15,269 nucleotides of DNA from Spartobacteria bacterium (GTDB taxonomy: Bacteria > Verrucomicrobiota > Verrucomicrobiia > Chthoniobacterales > UBA10450): the NCBI GenBank assembly GCA_021324035.1, contig JAJPJU010000245.1, positions 1 through 15,269 of the forward strand, written 5' to 3'. A program made the translations under genes and the position numbers. The notes below the pieces were generated by a model. It had not been told where the DNA came from and made no database searches. It worked only from the letters and a program-made list of their open reading frames with translations. This document shows positions 1-6,529 of the stretch, one piece after another; position 1 is the stretch's first letter; every line of letters begins with the position of its first letter.

Positions 1-2
1 CA

Positions 3-160
3 CCTACTCCCACTCCGTGTCCCCGATGCCCGAGCCCAACCCCAACTCCTACTCCGTGTGGCGAAGAAGGCCCTTGTCCTTCACCCACGCCAACTCCGAC
101 ACCTACTCCTACTGTGCCGCCCAGCCCGACTCCTTCGCCGACGGCGCCCACGGGTGACGA
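3..160 (+). repeat. Pro-Thr codon repeat (low-complexity linker)
   Basis: Degenerate repetition of CC(N)AC(N) codons (cctact, ccaact, ccgaca) gives PTPTP runs broken by short Cys-containing segments. Such runs encode extended flexible linkers in exported proteins and vary in copy number between strains. The repeat runs off the window start, so its full length is unknown. Confidence 0.7.
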
Positions 161-509
161 TGTGGATGGCACCGGGTCGATTGTTGGACCTCACGGTGGA
201 CTCGCGACGTTCCAACTCAATGTGAAGCTCCAGTCTGGAAAGAAAAAGCCAGTGATTACGGGTTACGTCCTTTTCAGCGATCCGGGTTCAAAATTATCAT
301 TTAACGGGACCAATATCACCACTCTCTCCATCGTTGGTAACCATGCCCATATCGCGGGAACGACCGGCGCCGGAAAGAAGAAAACAAGTTTCATCGTCGA
401 CGTGATCGACAACGGATTCCCCGGCACCAACGACTTCTTCTCCATCCAGATCGGTAATGGGTACTCGGCGAGCGGGACTGTAGTTAGCGGCGATATCTTT
501 ATTAACTAG
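3..509 (+). CDS. 3' part of a Pro/Thr-rich, probably exported protein
   Basis: The reading frame is open from the first bases of the window, so this is the C-terminal 168 codons of a longer protein; a GTG at 114 is only an internal Val. The first ~50 residues are a low-complexity linker of PT/PTPS units with several Cys (PCPRCPSP, CGEEGPCP). A ~115-residue domain follows, with alternating beta-strand-like segments, many Gly/Asn/Asp turns and no membrane segment, ending in a hydrophobic strand before TAG 507-509. The D-G-x-P-G-T-N-D-F-F-S-I pattern near the end is reminiscent of small beta-sandwich repeats found C-terminal to PT linkers in large secreted proteins of Verrucomicrobia and Acidobacteria; I cannot name the family with certainty. 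The linker suggests the domain is displayed away from an upstream exported module. The function is unknown. Confidence 0.75.
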   Translation, partial: PTPTPCPRCPSPTPTPTPCGEEGPCPSPTPTPTPTPTVPPSPTPSPTAPTGDDVDGTGSIVGPHGGLATFQLNVKLQSGKKKPVITGYVLFSDPGSKLSFNGTNITTLSIVGNHAHIAGTTGAGKKKTSFIVDVIDNGFPGTNDFFSIQIGNGYSASGTVVSGDIFIN

Positions 510-544
510 ACCGGCCACAACCGGACAGATGCAGGCATTGAAGA

Positions 545-1267
545 ATGCCGCTACTGTCAATTGTGCTGTCGTTCGTCGTGCCGGCCTATAATGAAGAATT
601 CGAATTGCCTCGCACGCTTGACTCAATTCACGCAGCCGCTGCCGGCACGGAATATGAAATCATTATCGTCGACGACGCGTCTACTGACCGAACGGCTGAG
701 ATCGCCCGCAATGCGGGAACGAAAGTAGTTTCGATCAACCGGCGTCAAATCGCGGCCGCGCGCAACGCGGGCGCTCGCGCGGGGTGTGGCGAGATTCTGT
801 TCTTTGTCGACGCCGACACCCGGATCAATCACAAGCACGTCGCTGAAGCAATTGACGCCCTTTCGAATGGTTATGCCGGTGGCAGCGCCCAAGTCCAAAT
901 TGGGGGAGCCGTGCCAATTTGGTCGCGCGTTTTTTTAAGAGTCTTTTGCACCATTTATTTCGCCTTCAGGCTCGGCGCGGGCGCATTTCTATTCACGACC
1001 AAGCAGAACTTCGACGCCGTGGGCGGGTTCGACGAAAATCTTTTCGTTGGTGAAGAAGTTTACTTCAGCCTGGCCCTGCACAAGCTTGGCCGATTCCGAA
1101 TCCTGCCGGAACCAATCGTTACTTCCGGAAGAAAACTTCGAATCTATTCCGCCCGCGAAATATTGAGCTATACCTTCTACGTTCTGACACGCGGACCTCG
1201 GGCCGCGCGTTCACGCCATCGACTTGATATTTGGTACGACGGTAAACGCGAGACCGGATCGACCTGA
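545..1267 (+). CDS. Family 2 glycosyltransferase (GT-A fold)
   Basis: Predicted 240-residue nucleotide-sugar-dependent glycosyltransferase acting at the cytoplasmic face. The N-terminal strand FVVPAYNEE (10-18) is the GT2 signature. D43-D44 in IIIVDDAS and the DxD-type D89-A-D91 are the expected nucleotide- and metal-binding acidic residues. A hydrophobic stretch (~125-150, RVFLRVFCTIYFAFRLGAG) may associate with the membrane. The acceptor-side GGFDEN and GEEV segments (~158-170) are also typical. The length is usual for a single-domain GT2. The start is ATG 545, with only weak GAAG upstream; the GT2 fold begins within ten residues, so little is missing. The TGA overlaps the next ATG by one base (TGATG), which suggests translational coupling with the acetyltransferase. 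Donor and acceptor cannot be read from sequence. It resembles the small GT2 proteins often found near lipid or carotenoid glycosylation genes, but that is a guess. Confidence 0.88.
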   Translation: MPLLSIVLSFVVPAYNEEFELPRTLDSIHAAAAGTEYEIIIVDDASTDRTAEIARNAGTKVVSINRRQIAAARNAGARAGCGEILFFVDADTRINHKHVAEAIDALSNGYAGGSAQVQIGGAVPIWSRVFLRVFCTIYFAFRLGAGAFLFTTKQNFDAVGGFDENLFVGEEVYFSLALHKLGRFRILPEPIVTSGRKLRIYSAREILSYTFYVLTRGPRAARSRHRLDIWYDGKRETGST

Positions 1268-1710
1268 TGAAAGCCGGGGACATCGGCGTAGCGAAGACCG
1301 CCGACGATATTCGCAAATGTTTTTCAGTGATGCGGGTGCTGCGGACTCACCTCACCAGCGAACAAGAATTTGTCGACCGCGTTTCGCGTCAACAGAAACA
1401 GGGATACCTGCTGGCATTTTTGGAATCGGACAACGTGGTCCGCGCCGTCGCCGGTTATCGATTCCTCGAATCGCTTTTTTCCGGCAAGAATCTTTACGTC
1501 GACGACCTTGTCACGCGGGAGCAAGATCGATCGCACGGATATGGCGGACAGTTGCTCGACTGGCTCGTCGATCAGGCGCGGGCAAACGGCTGCGAGACCC
1601 TCGAGCTCGATTCCGGAGTCCAACGGTTTGACGCCCATCGGTTCTACTTTTCAAAACGAATGAGCATTTCATCCTATCATTTTCGAATTAAGATCGAGCC
1701 CGAGGCCTGA
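1267..1710 (+). CDS. GNAT-family N-acetyltransferase
   Basis: A 147-residue single-domain GNAT protein, predicted to transfer an acetyl group from acetyl-CoA to an amine on a small molecule or protein. Motif A is visible as YVDDLVTREQDRSHGYGG, with the acetyl-CoA pyrophosphate loop R88-x-x-G91-x-G93 followed by the helix QLLDWLVDQA. Motif B is also typical: LELDSGVQR, then the conserved FDAHRFYFSKRMSISSYHF tail. Start ATG 1267 shares its A with the upstream TGA, and a GGA run about ten bases upstream is the only ribosome-binding hint. The cupin gene follows after a 3-base gap, so the three genes look co-transcribed. The substrate is unknown; proximity to a glycosyltransferase allows, but does not show, an amino-sugar substrate. 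Confidence 0.88.
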   Translation: MKAGDIGVAKTADDIRKCFSVMRVLRTHLTSEQEFVDRVSRQQKQGYLLAFLESDNVVRAVAGYRFLESLFSGKNLYVDDLVTREQDRSHGYGGQLLDWLVDQARANGCETLELDSGVQRFDAHRFYFSKRMSISSYHFRIKIEPEA

Positions 1711-1713
1711 ACT

Positions 1714-2055
1714 ATGAAAAATAAAAACCCGTGGATCAAAATCTGCCCCGGCATTCAACGGCAAACCCTGGCCAGCGGAAAAACAATGTACCAAATGCTG
1801 GCCACGCTCGAAGCGGGAAGCAAAATGCCGGCGCACCAGCATCCACAGGAGCAAATCGTTCACATATTATCAGGACGAATGAAGTTGATCGTCGACGGGA
1901 CGCCGCACGAGATGAAGTCCGGCGATTCGTTCTATCTGGGGAGCAACGTGCCGCACGGTGTCGAAACCATTGAAGAAACGCGAGTGCTCGATACCTTCAG
2001 CCCGCCCCGCGACGAATATCTCGCGATCGACGAAGCCAACAGGCAACGCCAGTAG
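1714..2055 (+). CDS. Small cupin (KdgF-like)
   Basis: A 113-residue single-domain cupin. Cupin motif 1 is present as G35 SKMPA H41 Q H43 PQE Q47 IVHILSG, with Gln at the usual Glu position. Motif 2 is G70-D71 SFYLGSNVP H81 G. The predicted metal ligands are H41, H43, Q47 and H81, the H-H-Q-H set known from the KdgF uronate-ring-opening family and relatives. The closing TFSPPRDEYL is also typical of that group. A GAGG with ~8-base spacing precedes ATG 1714. It is third in a tightly packed cluster with a glycosyltransferase and an acetyltransferase. KdgF itself acts on 4,5-unsaturated uronates, but many cupins of this size have other or unknown roles, and no pectin or alginate genes are nearby. 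I therefore claim only a metal-binding cupin. Confidence 0.88.
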   Translation: MKNKNPWIKICPGIQRQTLASGKTMYQMLATLEAGSKMPAHQHPQEQIVHILSGRMKLIVDGTPHEMKSGDSFYLGSNVPHGVETIEETRVLDTFSPPRDEYLAIDEANRQRQ

Positions 2056-2117
2056 GCCTTGGCCCTACCTGAAAAAAGAGTCGCTTCCGAAGAAGTAACC
2101 TGTTTAGCATCAGTCCC

Positions 2118-2384
2118 ATGTTACACATCATTTGGTCGATCATTGTCGGTTTCATCATAGGCTTGTGCGCGCGTGCGGTCATGCCCGGTGTCCAGCACCT
2201 CGGATTTATTATGACCACGGTCCTCGGCGTTGCCGGATCGATTGTCGGCGGTTTGATTGGACGAATCTTTTCCAAACCGGCGCCCGGCTCGGCGTTTCAT
2301 CCGGCCGGATTCATCATGTCAGTGATCTGCGCGATTCTCTTGCTGTGGGCCTGGGGCAAGTGGGGCGGCGCAATGGTGCATTAA
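2118..2384 (+). CDS. GlsB/YeaQ/YmgE-type small membrane protein
   Basis: An 88-residue inner-membrane protein with three hydrophobic segments (~3-22, ~29-49, ~63-84). The first carries the IIVGFIIGLCARAVMPG pattern, the second is Gly-rich (VLGVAGSIVGGLIGRIF), and the third ends in a Trp-rich WAWGKWGG segment. This order and length match the transglycosylase-associated GlsB/YeaQ/YmgE family, often linked to general or envelope stress. Biochemical function is not established for the family. No Shine-Dalgarno sequence is seen before ATG 2118; a TAGCAT hexamer 7 bases upstream could be a -10 element giving an almost leaderless mRNA (speculative). It stands alone between the cupin cluster and rpsO. 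Confidence 0.85.
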   Translation: MLHIIWSIIVGFIIGLCARAVMPGVQHLGFIMTTVLGVAGSIVGGLIGRIFSKPAPGSAFHPAGFIMSVICAILLLWAWGKWGGAMVH

Positions 2385-2387
2385 CCT

Positions 2388-2432
2388 GGCCGATTCAGTC
2401 GCAATAATCGTTGCCCGGGGTCGCTATCGGCC
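2388..2432 (+). promoter_or_regulatory. Inverted repeat upstream of rpsO
   Basis: GGCCGAT (2388-2394) is exactly complementary to ATCGGCC (2426-2432). Inside it lies a smaller GCAA/TTGC pair around TAATCG. It lies between the YeaQ-type gene and rpsO and could form a stem in read-through transcripts. S15 represses its own mRNA in several bacteria through leader structures, but nothing here proves such a role. No T-tract follows, so it is not a standard terminator. Confidence 0.3.
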
Positions 2433-2460
2433 TTGGGTGTCTCCGCCCTTCAAGTCGCGG

Positions 2461-2488
2461 TTGCGATTCCGCTGACATCGTCTAGAAT
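2461..2488 (+). promoter_or_regulatory. Candidate sigma70-type promoter for rpsO
   Basis: TTGCGA (2461-2466, 4/6 to the -35 consensus) and TAGAAT (2483-2488, 5/6 to the -10 consensus) are separated by 16 bp. Transcription would start near 2495, only ~7 bases before the rpsO ATG, implying a very short leader. This fits the absence of a Shine-Dalgarno sequence there, but the match is by eye only. Confidence 0.3.
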
Positions 2489-2501
2489 AGGCGCTTTCGA
2501 A

Positions 2502-2765
2502 ATGGCTGAGAACACCGAAACGCTGGATATCAAGCAGTTCCAATTGCACGGGAAGGACACCGGCAGCGCAGATGTACAAATCGCGCTGCTAACGCGCCGG
2601 ATCGGGCAACTTACCGAACACTTGAAAAGCCATGTCAAAGACCACTCCTCGCGACGTGGCCTCCTGAAAATGGTGGCCCAACGCCGGAGCTTGCTCGACT
2701 ATTTGAGCCGGTCCGAGGCCGAACGGTATAAAAAGCTGATCGATAAGCTGAATCTGCGGAAATAA
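2502..2765 (+). CDS. rpsO: 30S ribosomal protein S15
   Basis: An 87-residue protein matching S15, which binds the central domain of 16S rRNA early in 30S assembly and contacts the subunit bridge. The diagnostic stretch is visible: DTGSADVQIALLTRRI, HLKSHVKDHSSRRGLL, then MVAQRRSLLDYLSRSEAERY, followed by a basic C-terminus. Length is close to the 89 residues of the E. coli protein. An in-frame TTG at 2433 would add 23 residues unlike any S15, so ATG 2502 is chosen; the context TTCGAAATGGCTGAG lacks a clear ribosome-binding site. pnp follows after 195 bases, the arrangement conserved in many bacteria. S15 commonly autoregulates translation. Confidence 0.96.
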   Translation: MAENTETLDIKQFQLHGKDTGSADVQIALLTRRIGQLTEHLKSHVKDHSSRRGLLKMVAQRRSLLDYLSRSEAERYKKLIDKLNLRK

Positions 2766-2859
2766 TTTCGCAGCGACGGAAGCGTCCAGGTTTTCAGTGC
2801 GACGCCGATTCGAAAATTAAGTAAATCGCGACAACCAGGTCGTCAGACACCTTGGATTT

Positions 2860-2914
2860 TAGGTTTTAGTTTCGCGTCCCCGAAAGCATTCGGGGGCTAC
2901 GGGTTTAAAACCTA
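2860..2914 (+). promoter_or_regulatory. Rod-like double inverted repeat in the pnp leader
   Basis: The outer stem is TAGGTTTTA (2860-2868) with TAAAACCTA (2906-2914), 9 perfect pairs. The inner stem at 2876-2884/2889-2897 is GTCCCCGAA with TTCGGGGGC (one G-U), closed by an AGCA loop. The structure ends 46 bases before the pnp ATG. In E. coli, PNPase autoregulation depends on RNase III cutting a leader stem and PNPase removing one strand; this element is in the right place for an analogous function. It could instead be an inserted palindromic repeat. There is no T-tract, so it is not a typical intrinsic terminator. Confidence 0.55.
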
Positions 2915-2960
2915 CAGTCAGGGTGACCGACCTGGAACTCGCACAATCCAGGAAAATACT

Positions 2961-5138
2961 ATGCAACAGAAGGTCACGGCCCAAATTGGGGCCAATCAAA
3001 TCTCAATCGAGACCGGCAAAATCGCCAAGCTCGCCGACGGCGCGGTCGTCGTTTCATGCGGCGACACAATGGTGTTGGCGAGCGCGGTCTCGGCCACAGC
3101 AATCAAGGAAGGTCAGGATTATTTCCCGCTCACCGTCGATTACCGCGAAAAAGCCGCCGCAGTCGGAAAATTCCCCGGCGGCTATTTCAAACGCGAAGGT
3201 CGTCCGAGCGAAAAGGAAACGCTCACTTCGCGCATGATCGATCGCCCGCTGCGGCCGTTGTTCCCGCAGGGATATTTTTACGATACTCAGGTCATATCCC
3301 TCCTCCTCAGTGCCGACGGACAAAACGATCCCGATATGCTCGCGATCAACGGCGCATCCGCCGCCCTTTGCGTTTCCGACATTCCGTTCGCGGGGCCAAT
3401 CGGTGCGGTTCGCGTTGGAAGGGTCAACGGGCAATTCGTTGCCAACCCGACCCACGATGAACGCGTGCAGAGCGATCTCGATCTCGTTTACGTCGGGACC
3501 GAGAACGATGTCATCATGATTGAAGGCGCGGGCAACGAAGTCCCGGAAGCCGATTTCGTGAAGGCGCTCGAGTTTGCGCACGGCCATGCCCGCGAGATGA
3601 TTCGCATCCAGAAGGAACTGGCGGCGCAGGTTGGCAAAGCCAAACGCGAGATGCCGCTTCTCCACGTGCAGCCGGAGTTGCTCGAAATCGCCTATCAAGT
3701 GGCCGGCGATAAAATCGAAGGCGCGCTTTACACCGAAGGCAAAGTCGCGCGCAGCAAAGCAGTCGAAGCGTTGCGCGAGCAGGTGAAGACAGCCATTCTC
3801 GAAAAACAGCCGGAAGCGGACAAGTTCGCGATCAGTCAGGCGTTCGATTACGTGCAGAAGAAAGCGTTTCGAAAGAGCATTCTCGAGAAACAAAAACGGA
3901 TGGACGGCCGCGGTTATCAGGACTTGCGGCAGATCAGCTGCGAAGTCGGCGTGCTGCCACGCGCTCACGGCTCGGCGATTTTCCAACGCGGCGAAACCCA
4001 GGCGCTCGCGCTCGCCACTTTGGCGCCGATCGAAGAATCGCAAAACATCGACGCCTACGGCGGCGGGGAGACATCGAAGCGATTCATTTTGCATTACAAT
4101 TTTCCGCCGTTCAGCGTCGGCGAAACCGGCCGCACTGGCGGCGCGAGCCGCCGCGAGATCGGTCATGGCGCATTGGCCGAGCGTTCGCTCCAGCCAGCGG
4201 TGCCTAACGAGAACGATTTTCGCTACGCGATCCGGATTTCCAGCGAGATCATGGAATCGAACGGTTCCACTTCAATGGCGAGCGTTTGCGGCGGAATGCT
4301 GGCGCTGATGGACGCAGGTGTGCCGGTGAAGGGAATTGTTGCCGGAATTTCCGTCGGCCTCGTAACCGAGTACGGCGAAGATCGACAATTGAAGCGCTAC
4401 GAACTGCTGACCGACATCATCGGTTCCGAAGATCATTTTGGAGACATGGATTTCAAGCTGTGCGGAACCGACAACGGCGTCACTGGTTTCCAGCTCGATC
4501 TGAAACTGGCCGGCGTGAGCCACCAAATCATGGCTGAAGCAATTCAGCGTGCGAAAGAAGCGCGCACAAAAATTCTCAGTACCATGCGCGGTGCACTCGA
4601 CAAACCGCGCGCAGAATTGTCGAAGTACGCGCCTCGGATCGAAACGATCAAAATTAATCCGGAGAAAATCGGCGCACTTATCGGCCCCGGTGGCAAGACG
4701 ATCAAAGGCATTGTCGCTGAGACCGGTGCGGAAATTAACATCGAAGACGATGGTTCAGTTCACATTTACGCGACCAGTCCCGAATCGATGGCCCGCGCGA
4801 AAGAAATTATCGGCGGCATGGCCAAGGAGATTGAGATCGGAGTGACCTATCAGGGACGTGTCGTTTCCACCAAAGAGTTCGGCGCGTTCGTGGAAGTTCT
4901 TCCGGGTAAGGAAGGCCTGGTTCATATCTCGGAGCTGGCGGATTTCCGGGTGAAACGAACCGAAGACGTCGTGAAACCAGGCGACATGATCTGGGTGAAG
5001 TGCATCGGAATCGATGACAAGGGACGCGTGAAACTTTCACGCAAAGCCGCCCTGAAGGAGCGGGCGGAGACAGAAACCGGCCAGCAAGCGCCCCAGACCG
5101 AGGCCAAGACCGAAGATTACGAGCCGACGCGACGCTGA
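2961..5138 (+). CDS. pnp: Polyribonucleotide nucleotidyltransferase (PNPase)
   Basis: A 725-residue phosphorolytic 3'-5' exoribonuclease, trimeric in the family and a partner of the RNA degradosome. RNase PH domain 1 spans ~13-145, with GGYFKREGRPSEKETLTSR corresponding to the conserved RNA-path loop. A helical linker domain (~150-300) and RNase PH domain 2 (~310-545) follow. Catalytic residues are seen as D491, D497 and K499 in GSEDHFGDMDFK, matching E. coli D486, D492 and K494. The KH domain (~560-620) has the GxxG loop G575-P-G-G578, and the S1 domain spans ~627-698 (YQGRVVSTKEFGAFVEVLPG). The short acidic/Gln tail is variable in the family. Start ATG 2961 is preceded by AGGAAA with good spacing. 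rpsO lies upstream. It appears complete and active. Confidence 0.98.
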   Translation: MQQKVTAQIGANQISIETGKIAKLADGAVVVSCGDTMVLASAVSATAIKEGQDYFPLTVDYREKAAAVGKFPGGYFKREGRPSEKETLTSRMIDRPLRPLFPQGYFYDTQVISLLLSADGQNDPDMLAINGASAALCVSDIPFAGPIGAVRVGRVNGQFVANPTHDERVQSDLDLVYVGTENDVIMIEGAGNEVPEADFVKALEFAHGHAREMIRIQKELAAQVGKAKREMPLLHVQPELLEIAYQVAGDKIEGALYTEGKVARSKAVEALREQVKTAILEKQPEADKFAISQAFDYVQKKAFRKSILEKQKRMDGRGYQDLRQISCEVGVLPRAHGSAIFQRGETQALALATLAPIEESQNIDAYGGGETSKRFILHYNFPPFSVGETGRTGGASRREIGHGALAERSLQPAVPNENDFRYAIRISSEIMESNGSTSMASVCGGMLALMDAGVPVKGIVAGISVGLVTEYGEDRQLKRYELLTDIIGSEDHFGDMDFKLCGTDNGVTGFQLDLKLAGVSHQIMAEAIQRAKEARTKILSTMRGALDKPRAELSKYAPRIETIKINPEKIGALIGPGGKTIKGIVAETGAEINIEDDGSVHIYATSPESMARAKEIIGGMAKEIEIGVTYQGRVVSTKEFGAFVEVLPGKEGLVHISELADFRVKRTEDVVKPGDMIWVKCIGIDDKGRVKLSRKAALKERAETETGQQAPQTEAKTEDYEPTRR

Positions 5139-5141
5139 TTT

Positions 5142-5212
5142 GTCATTCCGAGCGAAGTCGAGGAATCTCTTGATATTTCCGACCGGAAATATTTTGAGAT
5201 TTCTCGAATGAC
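5142..5212. repeat. 71-bp imperfect palindromic repeat after pnp
   Basis: This is a nested inverted repeat. GTCATTC (5142-5148) pairs with GAATGAC (5206-5212). GAGGAATCTC (5160-5169) pairs with GAGATTTCTC (5196-5205) with one wobble. ATATTTCC (5173-5180) pairs with GGAAATAT (5185-5192) around GACC. The unpaired CGAGCGAAGTC bulge lies on the left arm only. The left arm (TCATTCCGAGCGAAGTCGAG) is a sequence I recognise as recurring in intergenic DNA of many environmental bacteria. It fills almost the whole pnp-kinase gap and could stabilise the pnp 3' end, but lacks a T-tract. It is probably a non-autonomous palindromic mobile repeat. Confidence 0.7.
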
Positions 5213-5230
5213 GCTCGACATGGCAATAAC

Positions 5231-6442
5231 GTGAAAGCGGGCTTCGTTGAAAAGCTGATCGGCCGCCTCGGCAAGATTAGGCCCGAGGAAGTGCAGAATT
5301 ATTTTCTGCGCCTCGCTCAGGAAAAAGGGTTTCTTGAAACGGTTTTCAATTCGATCCAGGAGGGAATCATCGTCACTGATTCCAACGGACGAATCACGTA
5401 TCTAAACGACGCCGCCTGCCAGTTGTTTGGACTGGAAGCCAACGATTCGATCGGCAAACGGCTGGACGAGCGAGTTCGCGGTCTGGAGTGGCAATCTTTG
5501 TCCCAAAGCGAAGTCGCGGTCAGTCGCGACATGGAAATTTTCTATCCGACCAATCGCTTCATTAACTTCTACATCGTGCCGATCATCATCGAGCGGGAAC
5601 CGACGGCCGATAAACCAGGTGCGGACAAAGCTGGCATTTCCGGAAACCAGGTGGGACACGCGATCATTTTGCGCGACATCACCGAAAGCCGGCGGAGTGA
5701 GCAACAAACGCTCGAATCGGAGCGATTCAACGCTTTGACATTGCTGGCCGCTGGCGTTGCTCACGAAATCGGCAACCCGCTCAATTCCCTCAACATCCAT
5801 TTGCAACTTATCGAACGCGAAGCGCGAAGAATCGACGGCGCGAAGGACGCCGAACTTCAGGAATCCGTGGAAGTGGCGCGCGCGGAAGTGAACCGCCTCG
5901 ACTCCATCATCACCCAGTTTCTTCGTGCGATTCGCCCGACCCACCCTCAATTGCGGCCGGAGAGCTTGAATTCGATTGTGGAAGAAGCCGTGCGCTTTTT
6001 CGCGCCGGAGATCAAAGACCGCGACATCGTAGTCGAACAGGAGTTGCGCTCGGACCTTCCGTTGCTCGAGCTGGATCGCGACCAGATGAAGCAGGCATTC
6101 TACAACGTGATCAAAAACAGCTTCGAAGCGATGAAAGCGCGCGGAATTCTACAGATCCGGACGGACATGAACGACTCGCACGTGATTGTTCGATTCAGCG
6201 ATTCGGGCGGAGGAATAACTGCGGAGAATCTGAGCCGCGTGTTCGAGCCGTATTTTACAACCAAAACCAGTGGCACTGGGCTTGGACTGTTGATCGTTCG
6301 ACGAATCGTGCGCGAACATGGCGGCGAGCTTTCAATCGAGAGCAGCGCAGGCAAAGGTCTGACTGTGACGATTCGTCTGCCACTGGTTGACCGTCGGGTC
6401 CGCATGCTGGAAGCGGGCGGTTCAAAGTCGGCCGCGAACTAA
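5231..6442 (+). CDS. Soluble PAS-domain sensor histidine kinase (NtrB-like)
   Basis: A 403-residue two-component sensor kinase with no transmembrane segment, so a cytoplasmic signal is likely. The PAS domain (~35-155) starts at VFNSIQEGIIVTDSNGRITYLNDAACQLFG. The dimerisation/phosphoacceptor helix carries GVAH178EIGNPLNSL, with H178 the predicted phosphorylated residue. The HATPase domain has an N box with N292 and N296 (NVIKNSFEA), a G1 box D324-SGGG, an F box EPYFTTK and a G2 box G348TGLGL. The architecture resembles NtrB/AtoS-type partners of sigma54 activators, and exactly such a regulator follows. The start is GTG 5231 with no clear ribosome-binding site. The stop codon lies in the loop of a strong hairpin. 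The ligand is unknown. Confidence 0.93.
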   Translation: MKAGFVEKLIGRLGKIRPEEVQNYFLRLAQEKGFLETVFNSIQEGIIVTDSNGRITYLNDAACQLFGLEANDSIGKRLDERVRGLEWQSLSQSEVAVSRDMEIFYPTNRFINFYIVPIIIEREPTADKPGADKAGISGNQVGHAIILRDITESRRSEQQTLESERFNALTLLAAGVAHEIGNPLNSLNIHLQLIEREARRIDGAKDAELQESVEVARAEVNRLDSIITQFLRAIRPTHPQLRPESLNSIVEEAVRFFAPEIKDRDIVVEQELRSDLPLLELDRDQMKQAFYNVIKNSFEAMKARGILQIRTDMNDSHVIVRFSDSGGGITAENLSRVFEPYFTTKTSGTGLGLLIVRRIVREHGGELSIESSAGKGLTVTIRLPLVDRRVRMLEAGGSKSAAN

Positions 6443-6458
6443 GGGCCGACTTGAATCG
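6418..6458 (+). promoter_or_regulatory. Hairpin across the kinase stop codon
   Basis: AAGTCGGCC (6425-6433) and GGCCGACTT (6444-6452) form nine perfect pairs. After a single bulged A (6424), six further pairs extend to 6418/6458, including one G-U. The TAA at 6440-6442 lies in the 10-base loop. No T-tract follows, so this is more likely an mRNA stabiliser or processing barrier between kinase and regulator than a standard intrinsic terminator. Confidence 0.5.
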
Positions 6459-6510
6459 ACAATAGGCTGATCTTCCTCGTTGAGAGATTGCTGGGTTGAG
6501 TGAGAATAAA

Positions 6511-6528
6511 TGGCGCAGTCCTGCGCCA
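6511..6528. promoter_or_regulatory. Perfect 18-bp palindrome before the response-regulator start
   Basis: TGGCGCAG (6511-6518) and CTGCGCCA (6521-6528) are exact reverse complements separated by TC. The palindrome ends one base before the preferred ATG 6530. It could act as a dyad operator, for example for autoregulation, or as an mRNA hairpin masking the start. A weak promoter-like TTGAGA (6480-6485)/GAGAAT (6502-6507) pair lies just upstream. The role is not established. Confidence 0.4.
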
Positions 6529-6529
6529 A

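Noticed and set aside
2052..2068. GTAGG/CCTAC hairpin at the cupin stop as a terminator
   Set aside because: The stem has only five pairs and is followed by an A-run, not a T-run, on the coding strand.
2433..2501. Upstream TTG start extending rpsO by 23 residues
   Set aside because: The added residues resemble no S15 protein and would cover the promoter-like elements; the family begins at the ATG at 2502.
3054..4166. Long open antisense frame (370 codons) inside pnp
   Set aside because: It mirrors the codon structure of a certain, conserved gene and encodes low-complexity His/Arg/Ala-rich sequence with no recognisable domain. Shadow frames of this length are common in GC-rich codon-biased genes.
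6511..6525. Sigma54 -24/-12 promoter (TGGC...TGC)
   Set aside because: The GG-to-GC spacing is one base short of the required 10 and the TTGC element reads CTGC, so it does not fit the consensus.
6500..6529. GTG start ten codons earlier for the response regulator
   Set aside because: The extension would be encoded by the palindrome and adds nothing to the receiver fold; ATG 6530 is closer to the usual family start. Not fully excluded.
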